Positions 1 to 5,090 of a DNA stretch of 7,933 nt are shown piece after piece. Position 1 is the first letter of the stretch, and each line of letters starts with the position of its first letter. A program made the translations under genes and the position numbers. The DNA lies in NCBI GenBank assembly GCA_025963425.1, contig JAOPUQ010000375.1, positions 1 to 7,933 of the forward strand, written 5' to 3'. Source of the DNA: Modestobacter sp. Lineage in GTDB: Bacteria; Actinomycetota; Actinomycetes; Mycobacteriales; Geodermatophilaceae. The notes under the pieces were generated by a model. That model was given only the letters and a program-made list of their open reading frames with translations, had not been told where the DNA came from and ran no database searches.

Positions 1-99
1 CTCTACACGTCGCTGGAGAGCCGCCGGGAGAGGCGGGCCGGCCGCCGGGCCGAGCGCGCGCAGCACGCGGCCGGGGAGCGCGCCACGGTCCCGGTCTGA
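1..99 (+). CDS. 3' end of an unidentified gene, truncated by the window edge
   Basis: The first 32 codons of frame 1 run to a TGA at 97-99, and every one of them ends in G or C. That is the coding signature of this genome, and frame 2 lacks it. The visible C-terminal tail starts LYTSLESRRERRAGRR and ends in ERATVPV. It is strongly basic and rich in Arg, Ala and Glu, as is common for a disordered or helical tail. No domain can be recognised from 32 residues, so I give no function. The gene converges on the minus-strand GAF-ANTAR gene that ends at 143, with a strong hairpin between them. I am fairly sure this is coding sequence and have no view on its family. Confidence 0.7.
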   Translation, partial: LYTSLESRRERRAGRRAERAQHAAGERATVPV

Positions 100-108
100 C
101 CCGGGGGA

Positions 109-134
109 GGGCCGGGCGGCCCTCCGCCCGGCCC
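109..134. terminator. GC-rich hairpin terminator between convergent genes
   Basis: GGGCCGGGCGG (109-119) pairs perfectly with CCGCCCGGCCC (124-134), giving an 11-bp stem and a 4-nt loop (CCCT). It begins 9 nt after the stop of the upstream plus-strand gene and lies 8 nt beyond the stop of the minus-strand gene at 143. It is therefore placed to end transcription from both sides. There is no T-run, which is common for actinobacterial hairpin terminators. The terminator role is inferred from structure and position. Confidence 0.7.
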
Positions 135-142
135 CGCGGTGG

Positions 143-877
143 TCATCGCCGCGGTGGTGCCAGGGGGAGGTCGCCGGTGCGGACGAGCTCCTCGGCGATG
201 TCGCGCACCTTCCGGTTGGCGGCCATCGAGGCCTGGCTGAGGATCTGGAACGCCTCGTCCGGGGTGAGCTTGTACCGCTCCATGAGGATGCCCTTGGCCT
301 GGTCGATGACGGCCCGGGAGTCCAGGGCGGTCTGCAGGTTGTCCGCCCGGTCGCGTGCCTCCCGGTAGGCCTGCGTGGTCGCGATGGCGATCGCGGCGTA
401 GGGGGCGAAGCGGGTGGCGACGGTCCGGGCGTCCCCGTCGAAGGCCTGGGCCTTCCGGGCGTAGATGTTCAGTGCAGCCTTCACGCGGTCGCCGACCGGC
501 AGCGGCACCGACAGTGAACTGAGACTGCCCCGCTCGGCGACGGCGCGTGCGTAGTCCGGCCAGCGGGTCTCCGTCCGGGCGTCGGCGATCTCGGTCAGCT
601 CGCCGGTGGCGGCCGCGTGCAGGCAGGGCCCGTCGCCGCGCTCGTACTGGCGCTCGTCGCAGTCGACGGCGAGCTGGCCGGTGTGCACGACCGTCGCCGC
701 CCCGCCGTCCAGCAGCACGGTCACCGACGCCTCGAGGCCTCCCGGCACCACCGTGGTGACGAGGTCGGCCACCGACTGCAGGAGGCTCTCCATGGAGTGC
801 TCACGCAGCGCCAGCCGGCCCAGCAGGTCGAGGGTCTGGGCGGCGTCGGCGGGACGGGGATTGCCGTCGCTGGGCAT
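143..877 (-). CDS. GAF and ANTAR domain RNA-binding antiterminator regulator
   Basis: This encodes a 244-residue cytoplasmic regulator. Residues about 20-170 form a GAF sensor domain, with the motif QYERGDGPCLHAA (77-89) and the strand SLSVPLPVGD (121-130) typical of GAF-ANTAR proteins. A short helix, about 171-187, links it to a C-terminal ANTAR domain (about 181-237). The ANTAR core reads AKGILMERYKLTPDEAF (194-210), then NRKVRDIAEELV (221-232). ANTAR domains bind paired hairpins in nascent RNA and prevent termination; the GAF ligand here is unknown. An open frame extends upstream to 1093, but I start at ATG 877 because GGAGG (886-890) sits 8 nt before it. The upstream extension is low-complexity Pro/Arg sequence, and the putative promoter lies inside it. 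It is a paralogue of the GAF-ANTAR gene at 1282 on the same strand. Confidence 0.95.
   Translation of the reverse strand: MPSDGNPRPADAAQTLDLLGRLALREHSMESLLQSVADLVTTVVPGGLEASVTVLLDGGAATVVHTGQLAVDCDERQYERGDGPCLHAAATGELTEIADARTETRWPDYARAVAERGSLSSLSVPLPVGDRVKAALNIYARKAQAFDGDARTVATRFAPYAAIAIATTQAYREARDRADNLQTALDSRAVIDQAKGILMERYKLTPDEAFQILSQASMAANRKVRDIAEELVRTGDLPLAPPRR
276..302. repeat. 27-bp exact repeat shared by the two ANTAR genes, copy 1
   Basis: The 27 bases here recur exactly at 1403-1429 in the same orientation. They code for the ANTAR core AKGILMER plus part of the next codon. With one mismatch the identity extends 9 bases further toward the lower coordinate. Functional constraint and shared codon use are enough to explain it, although it could also allow recombination between the paralogues. 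Confidence 0.8.
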
Positions 878-885
878 TCTGCGGG

Positions 886-890
886 CCTCC
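886..890 (-). promoter_or_regulatory. Ribosome binding site that fixes the start of the first GAF-ANTAR gene
   Basis: The minus strand reads GGAGG, followed by 8 nt and then ATG at 877. No comparable Shine-Dalgarno sequence precedes the far-upstream ATG at 1093, so this site decides the start and gives the 244-residue product. Confidence 0.75.
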
Positions 891-930
891 GGTCGGACCA
901 GAACCGGGGGCGACCGGCCGCGAGCCGGCG

Positions 931-948
931 CCCTGACCGAGGTCAGGG
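931..948 (-). promoter_or_regulatory. 8+8 bp dyad in the presumed leader of the first GAF-ANTAR gene
   Basis: The plus strand reads CCCTGACC-GA-GGTCAGGG, with two perfect 8-bp arms and a 2-bp centre. In the minus-strand transcript this would fold as a 7-bp stem with a CUCG tetraloop, 54 nt upstream of the start codon. As DNA it would suit a dimeric repressor. It does not show the A1/G4 hexaloop of classical ANTAR targets, so direct ANTAR binding is not supported by the loop sequence. The structure is certain; the function is inferred. Confidence 0.45.
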
Positions 949-1064
949 TCCAGGCCCGGGCACGCCGCTGTGTGACGCACTCTGGGATGTGAGTGGGTGG
1001 TGCGGGGGAGCCCGGCGGATGCGTCACCGGCCTGGGTCGGTCCGGCACGGACGACCCGGTGATC

Positions 1065-1092
1065 AATCTAGCCCCACGGGTGCCCCGTTCCA
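1065..1092 (-). promoter_or_regulatory. Putative promoter of the first GAF-ANTAR gene
   Basis: On the minus strand TGGAAC (1087-1092) is followed after 16 nt by TAGATT (1065-1070). TAGATT fits the actinobacterial -10 pattern TANNNT. The -35 match is weaker, but GGAAC-type elements are used by some alternative sigma factors. Transcription would begin near 1058, leaving a leader of about 180 nt that contains the 931-948 dyad. This is a reading by eye with no experimental support. Confidence 0.35.
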
Positions 1093-1205
1093 CCCGGTGC
1101 TCGAGCTCCGAGAACTCGTGGTGGCACGACCAGCGGGACTGCTGGGGGGTGCTCTCGCCATGGGGGCGACCCGACGGCCGTGGTGTCGACCGCCGGGCCT
1201 GGGCC

Positions 1206-1229
1206 TGCAGCGCTGCCGGCAGCGCTGCA
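1206..1229. terminator. 24-bp perfect palindrome, terminator or operator
   Basis: Two copies of the self-palindromic decamer GCAGCGCTGC (1207-1216 and 1219-1228) are joined by CG, and outer T and A extend the symmetry to 24 bp. As RNA it forms a 10-bp stem with a CCGG tetraloop, 53 nt beyond the stop of the GAF-ANTAR gene at 1282. It could therefore terminate that transcript. The 12-bp spacing of two identical half-sites would equally suit a DNA-binding dimer pair. No T-run follows on the minus strand. The palindrome is certain; its role is not. Confidence 0.5.
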
Positions 1230-1281
1230 CACCGTGCCTGACATCTGCCCGACCGGGAGCCGGTTCAACCCGCGGGCCCGG

Positions 1282-2001
1282 TCAGACCTCGGGCATGGTC
1301 CCGGTCTCGGTCAGCTCCCGGGCGAGGTCGACCATCTTGCGGTTGGTGTGCTGGGAGACGCGGGCCAGCAGGTCGAAGGCCTGGTCGGCGGTCAGCTTGT
1401 AGCGCTCCATGAGGATGCCCTTGGCCTGGCCCAGCAGGTCCCGGCTCCGGACGGCCGTGCGCAGGTGCTCCTGCTGCCGGGCGCCGATCAGCGCGACCGC
1501 GGCGTGCGAGGCGAACACCAGCCCGACGTCCTCGGACTCCGCGCAGAAGGCGTGCGGCGAGCCGGAGTAGAGGTTCAGCGCGCCGAGGTTGTCGCCGACG
1601 ACGAACAGCTGGAAGCTGAGGCTGCTGGCCGCACCGAGCTTGGCGGCCTCCGGAGCGAACCGGGGCCACCTGCGGTCGGTGGTCATGTCGTCGATGCGGA
1701 CGGTCCGGTGCTTCCACACCGCGTCCAGGCAGGGACCCTGCTGGACCCGGCTCTGCAACTGGTCGATGTCCCGGAACCGGTCGCCGGTCCATGCCCGGGG
1801 CTCGACCCGGCGGCGGGCGAGGATGTAGCTGATGCTGCAGCCGTCGGCGCCGGGCACGTTCGCGACCGCCGCCGCGCTGATCGCCTCCAGCGTGGCCGCG
1901 ACGTCCCCCTGCTGTTGCTGCAGGGTCCGGGCGACCCGGCCCATGATCTCGCTGAGGTCGGCGGTCACCGCGGACGTCAACGGGCCTTCGTTGTCCACCA
2001 C
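1282..2001 (-). CDS. Second GAF and ANTAR domain RNA-binding antiterminator regulator
   Basis: From the GTG at 2001 this encodes about 239 residues. An N-terminal helix (LSEIMGRVARTLQ) leads into a GAF domain with CSISYI, then QQGPCLDAVW, then ASSLSFQLFVVGDNLGALNLYS. The C-terminal ANTAR domain has the core AKGILMERYKLTADQAF and ends NRKMVDLARELTETGTMPEV. Its expected role is ligand-controlled antitermination through RNA hairpins; the ligand is unknown. An open frame runs upstream to 2253, but its Arg/Pro/Gly-rich part overlaps the 3' end of the exporter gene and is not family-like. No Shine-Dalgarno sequence precedes the GTG-GTG pair at 2001/1998. A TACGTT box just upstream instead suggests a leaderless mRNA starting at 1998. 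The family is very sure; the start codon is moderately sure. Confidence 0.92.
   Translation of the reverse strand: MVDNEGPLTSAVTADLSEIMGRVARTLQQQQGDVAATLEAISAAAVANVPGADGCSISYILARRRVEPRAWTGDRFRDIDQLQSRVQQGPCLDAVWKHRTVRIDDMTTDRRWPRFAPEAAKLGAASSLSFQLFVVGDNLGALNLYSGSPHAFCAESEDVGLVFASHAAVALIGARQQEHLRTAVRSRDLLGQAKGILMERYKLTADQAFDLLARVSQHTNRKMVDLARELTETGTMPEV
1403..1429. repeat. 27-bp exact repeat shared by the two ANTAR genes, copy 2
   Basis: This is the second copy of the repeat at 276-302, in the same reading frame of the second GAF-ANTAR gene. The copies lie 1127 bp apart in direct orientation. Confidence 0.8.
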
Positions 2002-2004
2002 AGG

Positions 2005-2010
2005 AACGTA
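2005..2010 (-). promoter_or_regulatory. Putative -10 box giving a leaderless mRNA for the second GAF-ANTAR gene
   Basis: The minus strand reads TACGTT, a TANNNT match, followed by CCT and then GTGGTG. The seventh base after the box is the G of the second GTG (1998). Leaderless transcripts are common in actinobacteria and would explain the missing ribosome binding site. No good -35 is visible. Confidence 0.35.
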
Positions 2011-2111
2011 CTGGCCCGCACGGCCCGTGATGCCTCGATGCGCCTCCCACCTCCGGGACCGGGCCGGGCCGGTGCCGGGCGGGGTCGGTCGGCCGGGTGG
2101 ACCGCCCCATC

Positions 2112-2138
2112 GCCGTCCACGGTCCAGCTCCGGACGGC
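2112..2138 (-). terminator. Hairpin directly after the DHA2 exporter stop codon
   Basis: GCCGTCC (2112-2118) pairs with GGACGGC (2132-2138), making a 7-bp stem with a 13-nt loop that abuts the exporter's TGA (2141-2139). It may terminate or attenuate read-through into the GAF-ANTAR gene that follows on the same strand. The large loop and lack of a T-run make it a modest candidate. Confidence 0.35.
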
Positions 2139-3605
2139 TCAGTGCGCGGATCTGTCCCGCGGCGCGGCGGAGGCGTCCGCGGCGGCGACGGCTCGCGCCG
2201 GAGCAGCCGACGGCGCGGGTGCGAAGGCGGTCAGCACCGCCATGACCACGCACGCCCCGCAGCCGACGAGCGCGATCGCGCCGTAGCCGCTGCTGGCCGG
2301 CAGGGACGCGCCGTCCGGGGTGGCCGCCTCGAGCAGGGTCGCGCTCAGCGCGCTGCCGACGGAGAAGCCGATGTAGCGCAGCACCTGGTTCAGGCTCATC
2401 GCGCTGCCGGTCTCACGCGGCGGCACGGCGGCCACGATCAGCCCGGGCAGCGCCGCGAAGATGCAACCCACGCCCAGCCCGGACACCGCCGCGGCGGCGA
2501 ACAGCTGCCACAGCTCGTCCCGGACGAAGCCGAACAGCAGCAGCCCGGCGCCCAGCACCACCGCGCCCAGCGGCAGCACCGCCCGCGGGCCGGCCAGCCG
2601 GTCCAGCCGCTTGGCCACCTGGCTGGCGAGCACGCTGGCCACCGAGAACGGCAGCAGCACCAGGCCGGCGACCACGATCGAGGCGCCGAACCCGTAGCCG
2701 GTCGACTCCGGCGTCTGCGCCAGCCGCGGCGCGGAGGAGAGCAGCAGGTAGTTCGCGAACCCGGCCAGCAGAGCCCCGGTGTGCGCCGTGGCCGTGCCCC
2801 GCCCGCGGGCCAGCCGCAGGTCGACCAGGGGCGCCGGGGCACGCAGCTGCCACCCGACCCACGCCGCCAGCGCCAGGACGGCGACGACGGCCAGCCCCAC
2901 GACGGCCGGCGAGGACCACCCCCAGTTCTCGCCCTCGCCGAGGGCCAGCAGCCCGGTGGCCAGGCCCAGCCCCAGCAGCACGGCGCCGGCGACGTCCAGC
3001 GGCCGGGGCGGGACGTCGGGTGAGGCCGGGAAGGCGACGGCGGCGGCCGCCAGTGCGCCGGCGCTGGCCGCGGCACCGAACCAGAAGGCGGCGTGCACCC
3101 CGCCGATCTCGGCGATGAAGCCGGTCAGCGGGTAGCCCAGCCCCACCCCGGCGGCCACGGTCACCGACAGCGCGGCGACCGCGGAGCGCGACCTCTCACC
3201 CTGCAGCACGGTGCGGGCGGTGGCGATGGTCAGCGGGGTCAGCCCGAGGCCGAGCCCCTGCAGCCCCCGGCCGGCGACCAGCCACCCCAGCCCGAGCGGC
3301 AGGGCGGCCAGCACGCTGCCGAGCATCACCACGCACAGCACGACCAGGACGACGGTGCGCCGCCGCGGCCCGTCACCGAGCCGGCCGATCACCGGGGTGG
3401 CCACTGCACCGACCACGAGGGTGATCGTCAGCGACCACTGGGCGCTGGTGATCGAGACGTCGTTGGCCGCGGCGATCGCCGGGATCAGTGGGGCGCCCAG
3501 GCTGCTGACGACGGCGACCAGCATGCCGAGGTAGAGCAGCACCGGGACCAGCCCCCGGGGTGCCGTGTCGCTGCCGGTCCCCGCGCGTCCTGCCCCCGCC
3601 GTCAC
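2139..3605 (-). CDS. 14-helix MFS drug/proton antiporter, DHA2 family
   Basis: This is a 488-residue inner-membrane exporter of the major facilitator superfamily. Fourteen hydrophobic helices can be counted, from about residue 18 to 462, as expected for the DHA2 (EmrB/QacA-like) drug:H+ antiporters. Motif A appears as GRLGDGPRRR (74-83) between helices 2 and 3. Motif B appears as RGLQGLG (113-119) in helix 4, with the Arg linked to proton coupling. An antiporter motif C variant, GVGLGYPLTG (153-162), lies in helix 5. The C-terminal tail after 462 is Ala-rich and probably disordered. The start is GTG 3605; it has no clear ribosome binding site but a TAGCGT box lies 8 nt upstream. The gene is divergent from the GH13 operon and lies 137 bp upstream of a GAF-ANTAR gene on the same strand. 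Its substrate cannot be read from the sequence. Confidence 0.95.
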   Translation of the reverse strand: MTAGAGRAGTGSDTAPRGLVPVLLYLGMLVAVVSSLGAPLIPAIAAANDVSITSAQWSLTITLVVGAVATPVIGRLGDGPRRRTVVLVVLCVVMLGSVLAALPLGLGWLVAGRGLQGLGLGLTPLTIATARTVLQGERSRSAVAALSVTVAAGVGLGYPLTGFIAEIGGVHAAFWFGAAASAGALAAAAVAFPASPDVPPRPLDVAGAVLLGLGLATGLLALGEGENWGWSSPAVVGLAVVAVLALAAWVGWQLRAPAPLVDLRLARGRGTATAHTGALLAGFANYLLLSSAPRLAQTPESTGYGFGASIVVAGLVLLPFSVASVLASQVAKRLDRLAGPRAVLPLGAVVLGAGLLLFGFVRDELWQLFAAAAVSGLGVGCIFAALPGLIVAAVPPRETGSAMSLNQVLRYIGFSVGSALSATLLEAATPDGASLPASSGYGAIALVGCGACVVMAVLTAFAPAPSAAPARAVAAADASAAPRDRSAH

Positions 3606-3613
3606 GGCCGCCG

Positions 3614-3619
3614 ACGCTA
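3614..3619 (-). promoter_or_regulatory. Putative -10 box of the DHA2 exporter gene
   Basis: The minus strand reads TAGCGT (TANNNT), with CGGCGGCC between it and the GTG start at 3605. Transcription would begin within a few bases of the start codon, giving a leaderless or nearly leaderless mRNA. The -35 region (CCGGAC at 17-bp spacing) is a poor match, so this is tentative. Confidence 0.3.
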
Positions 3620-3732
3620 GTCGGCCCGCGTCCCGGGTCCGGCCCTTCGCTTCCGTCCAGCGGAGGGCGGCCCGTCCGGACCGTCGGCGGCCGTGGGTAC
3701 CGTCCTGCGCGGCTCCGTCCCCGGGGCCACCG

Positions 3733-3740
3733 AGGAGGGG
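3733..3740 (+). promoter_or_regulatory. Strong ribosome binding site that fixes the GH13 start
   Basis: AGGAGGGG lies just before ATG 3743, with 4 nt between AGGAGG and the start codon. This selects 3743 over the far-upstream in-frame ATG at 3560, which lies inside the divergent exporter gene. Confidence 0.8.
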
Positions 3741-3742
3741 CG

Positions 3743-5083
3743 ATGCCGGACTGGGTGCAGGACGCGGTGTGGTGGCACGTCTACCCGCTCGGGTTCGTCG
3801 GGGCGGAGCGCAGCGCCGAGGAGCACCGCGCGCACGGGGACGGCGTCGTCCACCGGCTGGGCCACCTCACCGCCTGGCTGGACTACACCGTGGAGCTCGG
3901 CGTCTCCGGGATCGCGCTGGGGCCGGTCTTCGCCGCCGGCACGCACGGCTACGACACCGTCGACCATCTCCGGATCGACCCGCGCCTGGGCGACGACGGT
4001 GATGTCGACGCCCTGGTGGCCGCGGCGCACTCCCGCGGCCTGAAGGTGCTGCTGGACGGCGTCTTCAACCACGTCGGCCGCGACCACCCGGCCTTCCGCG
4101 CCGTTCTGGAGCAGGGCCCCGGGGCGCCGACGGCGTCCTGGTTCCGGCTGACCTGGCCCGAGGACTGGCGGCCCGGGGACGAGCCGCGCTACGACACCTT
4201 CGAGGGCCACGGCGCCCTGGTCGCCCTCGACCACCGCGCGCCCGCCGTCGCCGACCTGGTCACCGAGGTGATGACGCACTGGCTGGACCGCGGCGCCGAC
4301 GGCTGGCGACTGGACGCCGCCTACGCCGTCCCCACCTCGTTCTGGGCGACGGTGCTGCCCCGGGTGCGGGCCGCCCACCCCGACGCCTACGTCGTCGGTG
4401 AGGTCATCCACGGCGACTACGCCCGGGTGGTGCAGGAATCCGGCATGGACGCGGTCACCCAGTACGAGCTGTGGAAGGCGATCTGGAGCTCGCTGAACGA
4501 CGGCAACCTGCACGAGCTGTCCCACGCGCTGGGCCGGCACGGCCAGTTCCTCGACACCTTCACGCCGCTGACCTTCGTCGGCAACCACGACGTGACCCGG
4601 CTGGCCAGCCGGCTGACCGACCCCCGGCACCTGCCGCACGCCCTCGCGGTGCTGTTCACCGTGGGCGGCACGCCGACGGTCTACGCCGGCGACGAGCAGG
4701 CCTTCCGCGGGGTCAAGGAGGACCGGGCCGGCGGGGACGACGCCGTCCGCCCGGCGTTCCCGGCCACGCCCGAGGGGCTCGCCCCCTACGGCTGGCCCAC
4801 CTACCGGCTGCACCGGGACCTCATCGGCCTGCGCCGGCGGCACCGTTGGCTGCACCGGGCCCGCACCACCGCGCTGCACGTGGCCAACTCCCAGCTCACC
4901 TACGCCAGCAGCGCCGGGGACGAACGGCTCCTCGTGGCGCTGAACCTGGCCGACGCCCCGGTCGAGCAGCCGGCTCCGCACGCCCGCGAGGTGCTCGCCG
5001 GCGGCGGCACGCTACGCCGTCCGGGCACCGCGGGGACGACGGTGCAGCTGCCCCCGCACGGCTGGGCGGTGCTGGCCGTCTGA
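3743..5083 (+). CDS. GH13 alpha-amylase-family glycoside hydrolase
   Basis: This encodes a 446-residue enzyme acting on alpha-glucosidic bonds by the retaining GH13 mechanism. The catalytic barrel begins at once (DAVWWHVYPLGFVGA, 7-21). All conserved regions are present: region I DGVFNH (105-110); region II GWRLDAAY (187-194) with nucleophile Asp191 and Arg189; region III VVGEV (217-221) with acid/base Glu220; and region IV FVGNHD (278-283) with His282 and Asp283. A short C-terminal beta domain (about 374-446) closes the protein. There is no signal peptide or N-terminal immunoglobulin-like domain, so it should be cytoplasmic. It should act on short maltooligosaccharides or related alpha-glucosides rather than on extracellular starch. 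The subfamily and product, whether hydrolysis or transfer, cannot be told by eye. It is the first gene of an operon with the MFS gene 7 bp downstream. The ribosome binding site and first conserved residues support the start. Confidence 0.95.
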   Translation: MPDWVQDAVWWHVYPLGFVGAERSAEEHRAHGDGVVHRLGHLTAWLDYTVELGVSGIALGPVFAAGTHGYDTVDHLRIDPRLGDDGDVDALVAAAHSRGLKVLLDGVFNHVGRDHPAFRAVLEQGPGAPTASWFRLTWPEDWRPGDEPRYDTFEGHGALVALDHRAPAVADLVTEVMTHWLDRGADGWRLDAAYAVPTSFWATVLPRVRAAHPDAYVVGEVIHGDYARVVQESGMDAVTQYELWKAIWSSLNDGNLHELSHALGRHGQFLDTFTPLTFVGNHDVTRLASRLTDPRHLPHALAVLFTVGGTPTVYAGDEQAFRGVKEDRAGGDDAVRPAFPATPEGLAPYGWPTYRLHRDLIGLRRRHRWLHRARTTALHVANSQLTYASSAGDERLLVALNLADAPVEQPAPHAREVLAGGGTLRRPGTAGTTVQLPPHGWAVLAV

Positions 5084-5090
5084 TCCTCCG

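Larger units (their letters stand above)
878..1281. other. 404-bp non-coding interval between the two GAF-ANTAR genes
   Basis: I see no convincing gene here. The short open frames on both strands lack biased third positions and recognisable domains. The interval does hold, in minus-strand order, a 24-bp perfect palindrome (1206-1229), a possible promoter (1065-1092), an 8+8 bp dyad (931-948) and a ribosome binding site (886-890). If transcription starts near 1058, the first GAF-ANTAR gene has an untranslated leader of about 180 nt. That is long enough to fold into regulatory structure. Confidence 0.6.

Noticed and set aside
878..1093. N-terminal extension of the first GAF-ANTAR protein to ATG 1093
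   Set aside because: The extra 72 residues are low-complexity and contain the putative promoter. A good ribosome binding site supports ATG 877 instead.
1068..1268. 66-codon minus-strand open frame between the ANTAR genes as a small gene
   Set aside because: It has no ribosome binding site, poor third-position bias and no recognisable features, and it spans the palindrome.
617..1402. Plus-strand open frames across the first GAF-ANTAR gene and the intergenic region
   Set aside because: They have no biased third positions, domain or ribosome binding site, and they run over both real genes in the opposite direction.
143..2001. The two ANTAR genes as response regulators of two-component systems
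   Set aside because: Neither has a receiver domain. The N-terminal domain is GAF in both, and no histidine kinase gene is present.
3671..3703. GTCCGGAC palindrome and TACCGT box upstream of the GH13 gene as an operator and promoter
   Set aside because: The palindrome is only 8 bp and such sites are frequent at this GC content. No acceptable -35 pairs with the TACCGT box, so I did not list it.
3560..3742. N-terminal extension of the GH13 protein to ATG 3560
   Set aside because: It overlaps the 5' end of the divergent exporter gene, is Pro/Arg-rich, and is superseded by AGGAGG before ATG 3743.
3617..4981. 454-codon minus-strand open frame opposite the GH13 gene
   Set aside because: The GH13 reading has every catalytic motif, while the antisense product is Val/Gly/Gln-rich without family features.
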